DNA of 64,000 bases from Gammaproteobacteria bacterium RIFCSPHIGHO2_12_FULL_63_22 (GCA_001801685.1 MGYJ01000017.1:1-64000); one strand, 5' to 3'; numbered from the stretch's first letter, positions 8,828-17,502 are shown. The notes: a model not told the origin generated them from the letters alone. Numbers and translations: made by a program.

Positions 8828-9764
8828 GCAGGCCTCCGCTTACGAGTCGAACCCCGGCAGACAGGTCGCGATCCCACTCGGGTGAATCACCAAATCGATC
8901 GGCCAGGAAATCCAGGAAGCTGCGCACGATCAGCGGCATCTGGCGCCGTGATGCGTATACACCGTAGATGCCCATCACATCCAGCGAATACTCCGGCAGC
9001 ACGGCGATCAATTCGCCGCTGGCCAGCAGTGGCGATGCTTGGTAGGTCGGCAACATCGCGATGCCCGCATTGGCACGCACCGCTTCCATCAACACCGTGG
9101 CTTCGTTGGCGCTGATGTTGCCATTGACCGCGACCGAAATGACGTCGCCGTCGCGCGCAAGATTCCACAGGCTGCGACCGACGTAATGGTGTGACAGGCA
9201 GTTGTGGTTCGCCAGGTCTTCCGGGCGTTGCGGAACGCCATGCGCCTGCAGATACGCCGGCGATGCGCACAACACCGATCGGCAGACCGAAAGTTTTCGC
9301 GCGATCAGGGCCGGATCGAGTTCGTTGCTGATGCGAATGGCCAGGTCGATGCGTTCCTCCACCAGGTTGACGGCGCGGTCGATCACCATCATGTCAACGG
9401 CGGTATCGGGGAATCGCGCGACGTAATCGGCAACGGCTGCCGCCATGTGGCTGAGTGCAAATGACGTACTGCAGGTGATGCGGATGCGGCCGTGCGGCAA
9501 CGCGTCCGGGCTGGCCAATGCCGCACGCATGTCGTCGCCGAGCTCGAGCATCGCGCGGCAGCGGGACAGGGCGGCTTCGCCCGCCGGAGTCAAACTGACG
9601 CGGCGCGTGGTGCGGTGGAGCAAGCGGGCGCCGATCCAGTCCTCGAGTTCGGCGAGGTAGCGCGAAACCATGGCCCGCGACATGTCCAGGGCGTCCGCGG
9701 CGGCGGTCAGGCTGCCCCGGTCGGCCACCTCGACGAAGACGGAAATGGCGGTGATTCGGTCCAT
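8808..9764 (-). CDS. LysR-family transcriptional regulator
   Basis: 318 residues from the ATG at 9764 (MDRITAISVFVEVADRGSL), the normal start of this family; the longer open frame to 9821 adds an atypical tail. The N-terminal winged helix-turn-helix spans about residues 1-60 (AADALDMSRAMVSRYLAELE, then GARLLHRTTRRVSLTPAGE), followed by a periplasmic-binding-protein-like effector domain. It is divergent from the MBL-fold gene at 9855 with only 90 bases between start codons. This is the classic arrangement for a LysR protein that controls its neighbour, and an interrupted palindrome lies between them. Confidence 0.92.
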   Translation of the reverse strand: MDRITAISVFVEVADRGSLTAAADALDMSRAMVSRYLAELEDWIGARLLHRTTRRVSLTPAGEAALSRCRAMLELGDDMRAALASPDALPHGRIRITCSTSFALSHMAAAVADYVARFPDTAVDMMVIDRAVNLVEERIDLAIRISNELDPALIARKLSVCRSVLCASPAYLQAHGVPQRPEDLANHNCLSHHYVGRSLWNLARDGDVISVAVNGNISANEATVLMEAVRANAGIAMLPTYQASPLLASGELIAVLPEYSLDVMGIYGVYASRRQMPLIVRSFLDFLADRFGDSPEWDRDLSAGVRLVSGGLPNSGVA

Positions 9765-9795
9765 TAGAGCGTTCCATGCAACAGTCAATCGACTT

Positions 9796-9806
9796 ATACG
9801 CCGTAT
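9796..9806. promoter_or_regulatory. Candidate LysR-type binding site between divergent genes
   Basis: The 11 bases ATACG-C-CGTAT form an exact inverted repeat with one central base. They are flanked by T/A-rich sequence and lie in the 90-base gap between the divergent LysR and MBL-fold genes. LysR proteins usually bind T-N11-A interrupted palindromes in just this position. The site is short, so chance cannot be excluded. Confidence 0.45.
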
Positions 9807-9854
9807 TTCGACCGCTTTCACGGGTCTAAGCTGGACTCACTTTCCAGCAAGGGC

Positions 9855-10688
9855 ATGACCATGACCAGCACATCCGGCGCCACGACTCTGAAAACCGAGG
9901 TCTACAACCCCGGCGCAAAAGGCATCTTCGAGGTGTCATCCACGCTGGTGACCGGCGCGAGGGATGCCGTGCTGATCAACGCACAATTTTCGACTGTGGA
10001 TGCGCGAAACCTGGTCGACTTGATCAAGGCATCGGGCAAACGGCTGACCACCATCTACATCAGCCACGGCGATCCGGATTTCTATTTCGGCCTCGTCACC
10101 CTGGTCACTGCGTTTCCGGAGGCGAAGGTGCTCGCCACGCCGCAGACGATTGCGCACATCAACAAATCGGCGGAAGGCAAGTTGAAATACTGGGGACCGA
10201 TCCTGGCTGTGGGCGCACCGAGCCGCATCGTGATTCCCGATCCTCTGGTCGGCAACCAGATCGACCTTGAAGGAAACGCGCTGGAGATCATCGGCCTGGA
10301 CGGCCCCACGCCTGATCGCACTTTCGTGTGGATTGCTTCGGCGAGGACGGTGGCCGGCGGCATTCCGGTGTTCGGCGGCGAATATGTCTGGATGGCCGAC
10401 ACACAGACGGCGCAGTCGCATTCGGATTGGCTGACCACGCTCGACCGTATCGCCAGTTTCAAGCCTGAAACCGTCGTGCCGGGCCACTTCAAACCGGGCG
10501 CGCCGCTGAATCTTGAATCGGTATGTTTTACCGCCGACTACATCCGCGCCTTCGACGAAGAGACGGCGAAGGCGAGCGATTCGGGCGAGTTGATCGAGGC
10601 CATGAAGCAGCGCTACCCGGGCCTCGGCGCCGCCTTGGCGCTGGAACTCAGCGCGAAGGTTGCGAAGGGCGAGATGAAATGGCCGTGA
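9855..10688 (+). CDS. MBL-fold hydrolase-like protein with altered metal site
   Basis: 277 residues of the metallo-beta-lactamase fold. The usual HxHxDH metal motif appears as H71-G-D73-P-D75-F76 (SHGDPDFYFGL), so the second and last histidines are Asp and Phe. The third-ligand region (GLDGPTPDRTFVW) lacks the expected His, while the final VPGHFKPG is kept. The family I recall with HGDPD motifs and a 'YWGP' segment often has partial sites, so this is probably subgroup character rather than damage. It is likely controlled by the divergent LysR gene. Substrate unknown. Confidence 0.82.
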   Translation: MTMTSTSGATTLKTEVYNPGAKGIFEVSSTLVTGARDAVLINAQFSTVDARNLVDLIKASGKRLTTIYISHGDPDFYFGLVTLVTAFPEAKVLATPQTIAHINKSAEGKLKYWGPILAVGAPSRIVIPDPLVGNQIDLEGNALEIIGLDGPTPDRTFVWIASARTVAGGIPVFGGEYVWMADTQTAQSHSDWLTTLDRIASFKPETVVPGHFKPGAPLNLESVCFTADYIRAFDEETAKASDSGELIEAMKQRYPGLGAALALELSAKVAKGEMKWP

Positions 10689-10749
10689 TTCACCGCCAGT
10701 AAAATGGGCGGAAAGTCCTGGACGCAGATCGGCATGAATTACACCAGGA

Positions 10750-12552
10750 TCAAGGCGCCAACTTTTTCTTCTCGCCAATCCAAGCCTCCACGCGCGCTTC
10801 AAGCATCGCCAGTGGCATCGCGCCGCCAAGCAGCAACGTGTCGTGGAATTCGCGAACGTCGAACTTGTCGCCCAGCGCTGCACTGGCGCGTTCGCGCAGG
10901 GACTTCAGCTTGAGCTCGCCGATCTTGTAGCCAAGCGCCTGGCCGGGCCAACCGACATAGCGCTGCAGTTCGGTTTCGATGTTGTGCGGGGCCAGCGCGG
11001 AATTGTCGCGGAAGCAGGCGCGCGCCTGTTCGACGGTCCAGCCCATCCAGTGGATGCCGGTGTCGGCGACCAGTCGGCAGGCGCGCCACATCTCGTAGGA
11101 CAACCGGCCGAAGCGTTCGAAGGGATCGCGATAGAAACCCATCTCCTCGCCGAGGAACTCGGAATACAGGCCCCAACCTTCGGTGAAGGCGGTGACGTCG
11201 GCGTTGCGCCGGAACCAGGGCTGTTCGGCGAGTTCCTGCGCGATGGCAATCTGCAGGTGGTGCCCGGGCACCGCCTCGTGCAGCGTGAGCGCAGGCAATT
11301 CATACAGCGGACGCTGGTCGAGTCGGCCCGTGTTGACGAGGTAACCGCCGGCGACGCCCAGCTGCAGCGAGCCCGCCGAATACCGCCCGGTGGTGTACTG
11401 GTCCTCGATCTCGCGCGGCACCGGACGCACGCCGTAGGACAAGCGCGGCAGGGATTTTCGGAACAGCGCCGGCAGGCCGTTGTCGGCGCGCTTGGCCATC
11501 TCCGATGCTTTTTCCATCAGCTCGGTGCGCGACTTGGCGTAGAAGCGCGGGTCGCTGCGCAGCCAGGCCAGGAATTCGGGGAAGCTGCCCTTGAACTCGC
11601 TGGCCGCGACCTGCAGGTCCATCGCCGCGCGGATGCGCGCGACTTCACTCTTTCCCACGGCATGTATTTCATCGGGGGTCATCGCGGTGGTGGTGTAGGC
11701 GCGCGCCAGGAAGCTGTAGTACTCGCGCCCGCCGTCGAGTGAACCCAGGCCCAGCTGCGCGCGTGCTGCCGGCAGGTATTCCATCTCCAGGAATGCCAGC
11801 CATTGCTTGCGCGCCGGTACGATCTTTTCCGCAACCAGCCGGGCCGCCTCGGCACGCATGTCTGCCTGGTCTTTCGCTGCAACGCCGGGCCAGGGTTTCG
11901 CAAAAGGCTGCAGCAGGGGATCGGCATCGGCCGGGATGGCGACTTCTGCGCGCGCGAGCTTGATGGCGCTTTCCACCGTGCTGCGCGGTTGCGTGAAGCG
12001 CGTGGTTATTCCGCGCCGCGCATTGGCGATGGTGTCGCTGTAGTAGCCCGGCATGGCGGCGAGCCGCTTCATCCAGGCGTCCGCGTCGGCGCGGCCGGCG
12101 ATGCGCGTGTCGCGCCCGAAATAATTCAGCGTGCCGCCGGGGCCGCCTTCGGAGTCGAAGGCCAGGCGCGCGCCATCGAAGCGCGCTTCTTCGATGCGTT
12201 CGTCCACCACTCGCTTGAGGAAGGCGTGGTTGAACTTCGCTTCAGGGTCGAGTTTGTTGGCGTCCAGCGCGGCAAGGCGGCGTGCGAAATCGTGCATCGC
12301 GGCGAGCCGGCGCGCATCGCCGGCGGGCGTCAGGTCAGGCAGGCGGGCCAGTGCATCGCGATCGCCTTCCTGCCCGGCGTCGAAGGGTGATTCACGGCGT
12401 TCGTTGGCTTCAAAGTCGGCAACGATCGCCCGCCACTGTGCCGTGGCGGGGGATGGGGCGTTGGCAGTTTGCGGCGCGGAACTTTGCGCAAAGGAAACGG
12501 GCGACGCGGCAACGAAGCAAAGGACCAGCAGTAAGTGTGCCGAACGCGACAT
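10750..12552 (-). CDS. DUF885-family exported metallopeptidase-like protein
   Basis: 600 residues from the ATG at 12552 (MSRSAHLLLVLCFVAASPVSFA), which gives a signal peptide with cleavage after SFA; the frame opens 22 codons earlier without one. The body matches DUF885, a family distantly related to thermostable carboxypeptidases. The diagnostic sequence is HEAVPGHHLQIAIAQE, an HExxxxH-like metal-binding helix, with a downstream TEGWGLYSEFLGEEMGFY that supplies the further Glu. Expected to be a periplasmic zinc peptidase, though activity is rarely tested in this family. Transcribed alone. Confidence 0.85.
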   Translation of the reverse strand: MSRSAHLLLVLCFVAASPVSFAQSSAPQTANAPSPATAQWRAIVADFEANERRESPFDAGQEGDRDALARLPDLTPAGDARRLAAMHDFARRLAALDANKLDPEAKFNHAFLKRVVDERIEEARFDGARLAFDSEGGPGGTLNYFGRDTRIAGRADADAWMKRLAAMPGYYSDTIANARRGITTRFTQPRSTVESAIKLARAEVAIPADADPLLQPFAKPWPGVAAKDQADMRAEAARLVAEKIVPARKQWLAFLEMEYLPAARAQLGLGSLDGGREYYSFLARAYTTTAMTPDEIHAVGKSEVARIRAAMDLQVAASEFKGSFPEFLAWLRSDPRFYAKSRTELMEKASEMAKRADNGLPALFRKSLPRLSYGVRPVPREIEDQYTTGRYSAGSLQLGVAGGYLVNTGRLDQRPLYELPALTLHEAVPGHHLQIAIAQELAEQPWFRRNADVTAFTEGWGLYSEFLGEEMGFYRDPFERFGRLSYEMWRACRLVADTGIHWMGWTVEQARACFRDNSALAPHNIETELQRYVGWPGQALGYKIGELKLKSLRERASAALGDKFDVREFHDTLLLGGAMPLAMLEARVEAWIGEKKKLAP

Positions 12553-12645
12553 GGGCGTGATTCCGTTGGGTGAACCACGATAGTGGACACAGTCGGACAC
12601 GCGGGCAAGCCGGGACATGTCGCTGTCGACCCGCGCGCGCTGCCC

Positions 12646-13443
12646 TTATTTGAAAGTGGCCGTCAACCACGCCTGCCACACCGGCGTTTCGCGAGCGATG
12701 GCTGCCTCGGCCTGGTCGCCGTACCTGTACAAGTTCATCGCCACCATGCCTTGGCCGCCAGGGTAGGTGACGGCGCCCAGCGCGGCGATGCCCGGCCCCG
12801 GCGTGTCGAGCCGCAGCAGGGCATCGTACGGATCCTCGGTGAGGTACTCGACCACGCCGCCGAGCGGCGATACACCTGCGGGCGTCGACCAACGCTGCCC
12901 GACGCTCATTCCTTTCACGCCCAACGCCGAGGTCAACGTGTCCCAGGCTTCCGCTTCCGACACCGCGACCGGAGCGGTGACCTGCATCAGCGCCGAGGAT
13001 TGCCCGCGGAAATGCGCGAGATACACGCGCAGGATGGCGAGGAAGCCCGACCACCCGGACTTGGCGCCTTCGATCTGGTTGTCCCACTCATCCGCGCTGG
13101 CGAACAGGCTATGCACGATGCGGATATTGCACAGGCCGCCCGCACGCGCTTCGACATGCCACTCGGTGGCGATGGGCGGCGAGCCACCCCAGCCTTCATT
13201 CTGCCCGGCATACATCCGCGGCGGATCCCACGCGGTGATGGTGGCGCTGGGCTCCATGCCCGGGCCGAATTTCAGCGTCATGGTGACGGGCTTGCCGTCG
13301 CGTTCCTCGAACGCGGCCGGCACGAACCAGGCCGAAATTCCCGGCCCGGTGGCGATTGCCCGCCAGACTTCTTCGGGCGTTCCATGTACTTCGAATTGTT
13401 CCTCGACGGAGCGGCGTCCGTTGGGTTCCTGCTTCACGCTCAT
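12646..13443 (-). CDS. SRPBCC (AHSA1-like) protein, downstream gene of ArsR pair
   Basis: 265 residues. The first ~150 form an AHSA1/activator-of-Hsp90-like SRPBCC domain (RRSVEEQFEVHGTPEEVWRAIATG near the start, a ligand-binding START-like fold). The remaining ~110 form a second, less conserved half of similar type. Its start overlaps the stop of the ArsR-type gene by four bases (ATGA), so the two are translationally coupled. ArsR-SRPBCC pairs are common and are thought to handle small hydrophobic ligands or toxins; the ligand is not known. Confidence 0.85.
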   Translation of the reverse strand: MSVKQEPNGRRSVEEQFEVHGTPEEVWRAIATGPGISAWFVPAAFEERDGKPVTMTLKFGPGMEPSATITAWDPPRMYAGQNEGWGGSPPIATEWHVEARAGGLCNIRIVHSLFASADEWDNQIEGAKSGWSGFLAILRVYLAHFRGQSSALMQVTAPVAVSEAEAWDTLTSALGVKGMSVGQRWSTPAGVSPLGGVVEYLTEDPYDALLRLDTPGPGIAALGAVTYPGGQGMVAMNLYRYGDQAEAAIARETPVWQAWLTATFK

Positions 13444-14045
13444 GATGCTTGCTCCTCGGAGTCGGACGATTTCGGCAGCGGGTGCGCGACGAGCACCAGG
13501 CGATGCGGGCGACCGCCGGGGGCGGCTTCGTCGTGATATTTCGAAACGAGAGTCGCGATGGCTTCGGTCAGTTCCTTGCTGAAGGCCGCGCGCTCGCTTG
13601 GCGACCGGAATCGGATTTCTGTATCCACCGCCAACGTGGCCAAGCGCTTGTCGGCCTTTTCCGCGCGACGAACGAGTCCGCCAACTTCGCGAATGATCCG
13701 CGCGCCCAGGGCGATGAGATAACTCGCGGACAAGCGATCGACTTCGCGATTCGGATCAACGGCGACGGGGCCCAATGCATTCGGTGAAACGACATACGAC
13801 GCGGCCGTCGCGACCACCAGTCGTTCCGTCAGCCCGCCCCATTTGCGTTCCTCCGCCAGGCGCACCAGACCGCAGGCCTCCAGCGCGTGCAGGTGGTAGT
13901 TGACCTTTTGCCGGGTCAGGCCGACCCGCGTGGCCAATGTCGCCGCCGAAGCGGGCAGGGCCAGTTCGGACAGGATTCGACTGCGCGTGGGCTCCATGGC
14001 CACGGCCGCTGTCGCTGGATCGTCGATGACCTGAATGTCGTGCAT
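13440..14045 (-). CDS. ArsR-like winged-helix transcriptional regulator
   Basis: 201 residues. The N-terminal ~85 residues hold a winged helix (RILSELALPASAATLATRVGLTRQKVNYHLHALE, cut here in parts: recognition helix around TRQKVNYHLH), typical of ArsR-like repressors paired with SRPBCC proteins. The longer C-terminal part is helical and probably dimerises or senses ligand. No metal-binding Cys pair of classical ArsR is present. An exact palindrome overlapping the promoter lies 14 bases upstream, and the start codon has no ribosome site, so translation may be leaderless. Expected to repress its own operon. Confidence 0.85.
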   Translation of the reverse strand: MHDIQVIDDPATAAVAMEPTRSRILSELALPASAATLATRVGLTRQKVNYHLHALEACGLVRLAEERKWGGLTERLVVATAASYVVSPNALGPVAVDPNREVDRLSASYLIALGARIIREVGGLVRRAEKADKRLATLAVDTEIRFRSPSERAAFSKELTEAIATLVSKYHDEAAPGGRPHRLVLVAHPLPKSSDSEEQAS

Positions 14046-14051
14046 GGCTAG

Positions 14052-14080
14052 AATCTAGCCTTGACAAATATAATTGTCAA
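14052..14080 (-). promoter_or_regulatory. Sigma-70-like promoter of the arsR-SRPBCC operon, apparently leaderless
   Basis: On the minus strand TTGACA (14080-14075) is followed by a 17-base spacer and TAGATT (14057-14052), a perfect -35 and a 4/6 -10. The start codon A is at 14045, six bases after the -10 hexamer, so transcription would begin at about the ATG itself. No Shine-Dalgarno sequence lies in that space. Confidence 0.6.
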
Positions 14081-14082
14081 GG
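14059..14082. promoter_or_regulatory. Palindromic operator overlapping the arsR promoter
   Basis: Exact inverted repeat CCTTGACAA-N6-TTGTCAAGG. It covers the -35 hexamer and most of the spacer of the promoter that reads into the ArsR-type gene. A homodimeric winged-helix repressor bound here would block RNA polymerase, so autoregulation is the simple reading. Confidence 0.7.
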
Positions 14083-14136
14083 ACCGGTCAGGGTATTTTT
14101 CACTCTTGGAGGTACGACCCTGCCGCAGCACCGCAT

Positions 14137-15324
14137 CTACCTGATATCGCAGGTCTCGACATTCGCCGCCGGGTCGTAGGTCATACCCGTCTTGACCACG
14201 TTGCCCACGCAGAAATTGAAGGCGACCGTGCCGTTGGTGACGGTCGTGACCAGGTCGGCCACGCCGCTGGCATTGGTTTGCGCCGTGATTGTCTGGTTAT
14301 GGCTGCCGCTGAAGGTGCCGGTAACGTCGGCTCCCGCGACCGCCGCGCCGTTTTCATCGACGACAACGACGGTCGCCCTGGCTTTCTTCTTTGGCCCGGT
14401 GCCGGTCGACCCTGGCGTGATCGAGTCGATGTGACTCTTGACGCCGCCGCTGCCGATGGCCGAACCACCGAGGATGGTGAAGCCGTTGTCCGAGACGCGC
14501 ACCCAGTCAACGCGCATCTCGGCGGGAAGCGGCGCCGTAATGCCGCTGGCCTGGGTGATGCCCGTGAAGGTGCCGCCCACGGCAAGATTGAAGATCATGA
14601 AATGCGGCTGATGGAATTCGCTGCAATCGGTGCACGATGCGCTGGAGATATCCATCGACCAGATCAGGTTGTTGTCGATAAAGGTGGAGACCAGGGTAGG
14701 GGTCCACTCCATGCGCATGATATGAAAATCCGTGGTCAGGTCGGTCGGGCTGTCGTAGCTGAGGCCATAGTCCGCACCACCGTTGTTGTGTTCCCAATGC
14801 GCCGCCGAACTGACGCGTCGATTGACGACGCCCGCGCTGATCGCTGCCGCCGAGCCCATTTCCATGATGTCGAGCTCGCCGCTGCTGGGCCAGCCAACCG
14901 TGCCGAAATTGTTGCCCAAGGTCCAGAACGCGGGCCACAGCCCGTTGGCGAGATTGGGCGCCTTGATGCGTGCCTCGATCGTGCCGTACTGGAAGGTGAG
15001 TTTGTTTTCGGTCTTGATGCGTGCGGAGGTGAACGAGCGTCGACCGCCTTTCAACAACTGCTGCTGGACAGTGATGATCAAATGGCCGCCTTCGACCCGG
15101 ACGTTGGCTGGCGCGTTCGTGTATTCCTGAAGTTCACTGTTGCCCCAACCGCCCGCGCCCAGGTCGTAGGACCAGACGTTGCTGGCGGGCGCGGCGCCGG
15201 CATTGAATTCATCGCTCCACAGGACTTGTCCCGTGGCGGCGAAAGGGAGTCCGAGCAAGGTGGCGATCAGCAGCATTCCGCGGCTGAAAGCCGTTCGGGA
15301 CCGACGGGTGGACTTAGCGTGCAT
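14137..15324 (-). CDS. Secreted GH16 beta-glucanase (laminarinase-like) with Ig-like tail
   Basis: 395 residues with a signal peptide (cleavage near residues 30-33). Residues ~35-300 are a glycoside hydrolase family 16 domain. The catalytic ExDxxE motif is SSGELDIMEMGSA with E150, D152 and E155, and the fold-typical LNLAVGG and MRVDWVRV phrases follow. GH16 enzymes of this type cleave beta-1,3 or mixed-linkage glucans. A Pro/Gly linker leads to an ~80-residue Ig-like domain (VVVVDENGAAVAGADVTG), likely for carbohydrate binding or spacing. A LacI-type palindrome 20 bases upstream suggests sugar-controlled expression. Confidence 0.9.
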   Translation of the reverse strand: MHAKSTRRSRTAFSRGMLLIATLLGLPFAATGQVLWSDEFNAGAAPASNVWSYDLGAGGWGNSELQEYTNAPANVRVEGGHLIITVQQQLLKGGRRSFTSARIKTENKLTFQYGTIEARIKAPNLANGLWPAFWTLGNNFGTVGWPSSGELDIMEMGSAAAISAGVVNRRVSSAAHWEHNNGGADYGLSYDSPTDLTTDFHIMRMEWTPTLVSTFIDNNLIWSMDISSASCTDCSEFHQPHFMIFNLAVGGTFTGITQASGITAPLPAEMRVDWVRVSDNGFTILGGSAIGSGGVKSHIDSITPGSTGTGPKKKARATVVVVDENGAAVAGADVTGTFSGSHNQTITAQTNASGVADLVTTVTNGTVAFNFCVGNVVKTGMTYDPAANVETCDIR

Positions 15325-15343
15325 ATGCCTGGACTCCCTGGGT

Positions 15344-15357
15344 TGACAGCGCTGTCA
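15344..15357. promoter_or_regulatory. LacI/GalR-type operator upstream of the GH16 gene
   Basis: Perfect 14-base palindrome TGACAGCGCTGTCA with a central CpG, the form typical of LacI-family operators. It lies 20 bases before the start codon of the secreted glucanase, where a bound repressor would overlap the promoter or early transcript. The regulator itself is not encoded in this window. Confidence 0.6.
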
Positions 15358-15413
15358 GCGTCCCGTAAACAACTGCCCCTGTCAACCAAGCCGCTTTGGT
15401 CGGGGCCGCCCAG

Positions 15414-15968
15414 TCACCAGACCAGGTCGTCAGGCACCTTGAACTGCGCGTAATACGCATCGTCTTCGGACGATGTCGCGGACGGCTCGCTGTTCGCGTC
15501 CTGGCCATGATCGAGCACGATCAGGCTGGCGTCGCGCTCGCGTACCTTCTCGGCGGCCGCGCGCGGCAGCAGTTCGTAACTTTGATCCATGCGCGCGATC
15601 ACCAACGCACCGGACGACAACTTCTTTCGCAGGTCCTCGTTCACCAGCAGCGAGCGAATGGCGCCATCCGCGGTGAAGCGATATTCGCTTTCACCCGTGC
15701 GTGGCACTTTCCTGTCCTTGATGATTTGCCGCGCCTGGGCGCGGAGTTCCGTGATGCGTGCCTTCGCCTTGCCCTCTGCAGCGAGTGCGCGGTCGCGCTC
15801 GACTTTCTCGACCCGCATCCGCTCCGCTTCCAACTGGATCTCACTGGGCCCGGTTGGGCCTTTGGCATCCCGGGCCTTGTTCTGCTCGCGCGCCACCGCG
15901 GCCGCCTTGGACTTCTTGGCCAGGCCCGCCTTGATCAGTTGTTCCTGCAGGGGATTGATCTTTGCCAT
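15414..15968 (-). CDS. DUF2058 family protein (YaiL-like)
   Basis: 184 residues from the ATG at 15968 (MAKINPLQEQLIKAGLAKK), the conserved start of DUF2058 proteins; a longer frame to 16004 lacks family support. The N-terminal half is basic, coiled and charged (AVAREQNKA, then ELRAQARQIIKDRKVPR), and the C-terminal half is a small globular domain (YRFTADGAIRSLLVNEDLRKKL). The family is associated with nucleoproteins or ribosomes in enterobacteria, but its role is not established. Divergent from the YgjP-like gene with 44 bases between. Confidence 0.88.
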   Translation of the reverse strand: MAKINPLQEQLIKAGLAKKSKAAAVAREQNKARDAKGPTGPSEIQLEAERMRVEKVERDRALAAEGKAKARITELRAQARQIIKDRKVPRTGESEYRFTADGAIRSLLVNEDLRKKLSSGALVIARMDQSYELLPRAAAEKVRERDASLIVLDHGQDANSEPSATSSEDDAYYAQFKVPDDLVW

Positions 15969-16012
15969 GTCGTGGTTTCGCGTCGAGGACTTCTGGCCCA
16001 TCATACCTACCG

Positions 16013-16504
16013 ATGGAAGACTTGAAGTACCTCGCCGGCTACCCGCAACACGTGCAGGCGCGTGTGCAGGAATTGATCGCGCAGGGCAAGTTGGGCGCGA
16101 TGCTGGCCGACAAGTACGGGCAAGCCCACGCCGTGCGCAACGACGGCCAGCTGCACGACTACGTGCAGGCGCTCAAGGACCGGCATCTGCGAAAATCGGT
16201 GCCGCTGGGAAAAGTGGTCTACGACAGCAAGCTGCAGGTGATGAAGCACGCGCTCGGCACCCACACGGCCATCTCACGCGTGCAGGGTGACAAGCTGAAA
16301 GCCAGCCGCGAGATCCGCATCGCCACCGTGTTCCGCGATGCGCCTGCCGACTTCCTGAAAATGATCGTGGTGCATGAGCTCGCCCACCTGAAGGAAGCCG
16401 AGCACAACAAGTCCTTCTACCAGCTATGCACGAACATGGCCCCCGACTACCACCAGTTGGAGTTCGATCTGCGCCTGTACCTGACCCATCGCGAGACCGG
16501 CTAG
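16013..16504 (+). CDS. YgjP/M48-like metal-dependent peptidase domain protein
   Basis: 163 residues from the ATG at 16013 (MEDLKYLAGYP). The zinc motif HELAHLKEAEHNKSFY gives HExxH plus a third His 6 residues later, as in the YgjP-like/WLM group. The order of the family is kept: a strand LGKVVYDSKLQVMKHALG, a basic KLKASREIRIATVFRDAP segment and the metal helix. Substrates of this group are unknown. Its stop overlaps the convergent pseudouridine synthase stop by four bases. Confidence 0.85.
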   Translation: MEDLKYLAGYPQHVQARVQELIAQGKLGAMLADKYGQAHAVRNDGQLHDYVQALKDRHLRKSVPLGKVVYDSKLQVMKHALGTHTAISRVQGDKLKASREIRIATVFRDAPADFLKMIVVHELAHLKEAEHNKSFYQLCTNMAPDYHQLEFDLRLYLTHRETG

Positions 16505-17391
16505 CGGTCGAGCAGGAAATTGCTGCAGAACCTGCGCTCGACGCCACTGATCGGATCGATGAACGACAGCCGCTTGGCCAGCAATTGCAGCGGCGCCGAA
16601 TAATCGCCTGGCGCGCGTTGGACCAGTGACGGATACATCCCGTCGTTGGCGATTGGCGCGCCAAGCGCGGCCATGTGCACGCGCAACTGGTGTTTGCGCC
16701 CGGTGATCGGCGTGAGTGCATAACGCCAGTTCCCGTCGCCGCGCGTGATCACATCGATCCGGGTCTCGCTGTTGGCCGGGCCCTCGATCTCCTGCATGCG
16801 GAAGAACGGTTCACCGGCGACGATCCGGCTGGATCGGACGCATGGAAATTCGGCGTTCGGCAATGCCGGCGCCATCGCCTCGTAGTATTTCTGAATCCGT
16901 CGCTCGCGAAACAGCGCCTGGTAAGCCGCGCGGCTGTGCGGGTTGGTCGAGAACAACACCAGTCCGGCGGTCTCGCGATCGATGCGGTGCAGTGGCGCGA
17001 GTGTCGGGTTTCCGGTTTGGCGGATCAGCCGGCCCAGCAGGGTTTCGTGGACATGGCCGCCGGCAGGCGTGACGGTGAGGAAATGCGGCTTGTCCGCCAC
17101 CAGCAAGTCGGCGTCGCTGTGCAGCACGACTTCATCGAACGGGATCGGCAGTTCGTCGGAAACCTCACGGTAGTAATGGACTTCGAGCCCAACAAGATGC
17201 GGCGTGTCCGGCGTCAGCCATCGCCCCTCGCTGTCCACGACCCGGCCTCGTGCCATGCGCTCCAGCCATTGCACGCGCGACACCGCCGGAAACCGCTCGC
17301 ACAGGCAATCGAGTACGGTCGGCCACGCGCCCGGCGGCAATTGCAGTGTGCTGGCAGCGAGTCCATCGATATGGGGGGGACGTTTTCGCAT
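16501..17391 (-). CDS. RluA-family pseudouridine synthase
   Basis: 296 residues from the ATG at 17391 (MRKRPPHIDG). It isomerises uridine to pseudouridine in structured RNA. The catalytic motif is LHRIDRETAGLVLFS, matching HRLDxxTSG with the active Asp retained and Ile and Ala as tolerated substitutions. Also visible are VADKPHFLTVTP at the front of the domain and GRKHQLRVHMAALGAPIAND at its end. No S4 domain is obvious, and the N-terminus is a ~90-residue extension, so the exact RNA target cannot be assigned. tRNA or rRNA is possible. Confidence 0.9.
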   Translation of the reverse strand: MRKRPPHIDGLAASTLQLPPGAWPTVLDCLCERFPAVSRVQWLERMARGRVVDSEGRWLTPDTPHLVGLEVHYYREVSDELPIPFDEVVLHSDADLLVADKPHFLTVTPAGGHVHETLLGRLIRQTGNPTLAPLHRIDRETAGLVLFSTNPHSRAAYQALFRERRIQKYYEAMAPALPNAEFPCVRSSRIVAGEPFFRMQEIEGPANSETRIDVITRGDGNWRYALTPITGRKHQLRVHMAALGAPIANDGMYPSLVQRAPGDYSAPLQLLAKRLSFIDPISGVERRFCSNFLLDR

Positions 17392-17502
17392 GCTGCCAGT
17401 GTGCGCGACTGGTTTGCGATTGGCCAACATCCTCGCTTAGCCGATATATTGTGGTCCTCGGCGGCGTCGTCTTGCGCGTCGATCAATCAATACGGAGAAC
17501 GC

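Noticed and set aside
16675-17502. N-terminal extension of the DUF819 frame
   Set aside because: The extension is antisense to the pseudouridine synthase; the ATG at 17503 has a ribosome site and starts the hydrophobic protein.
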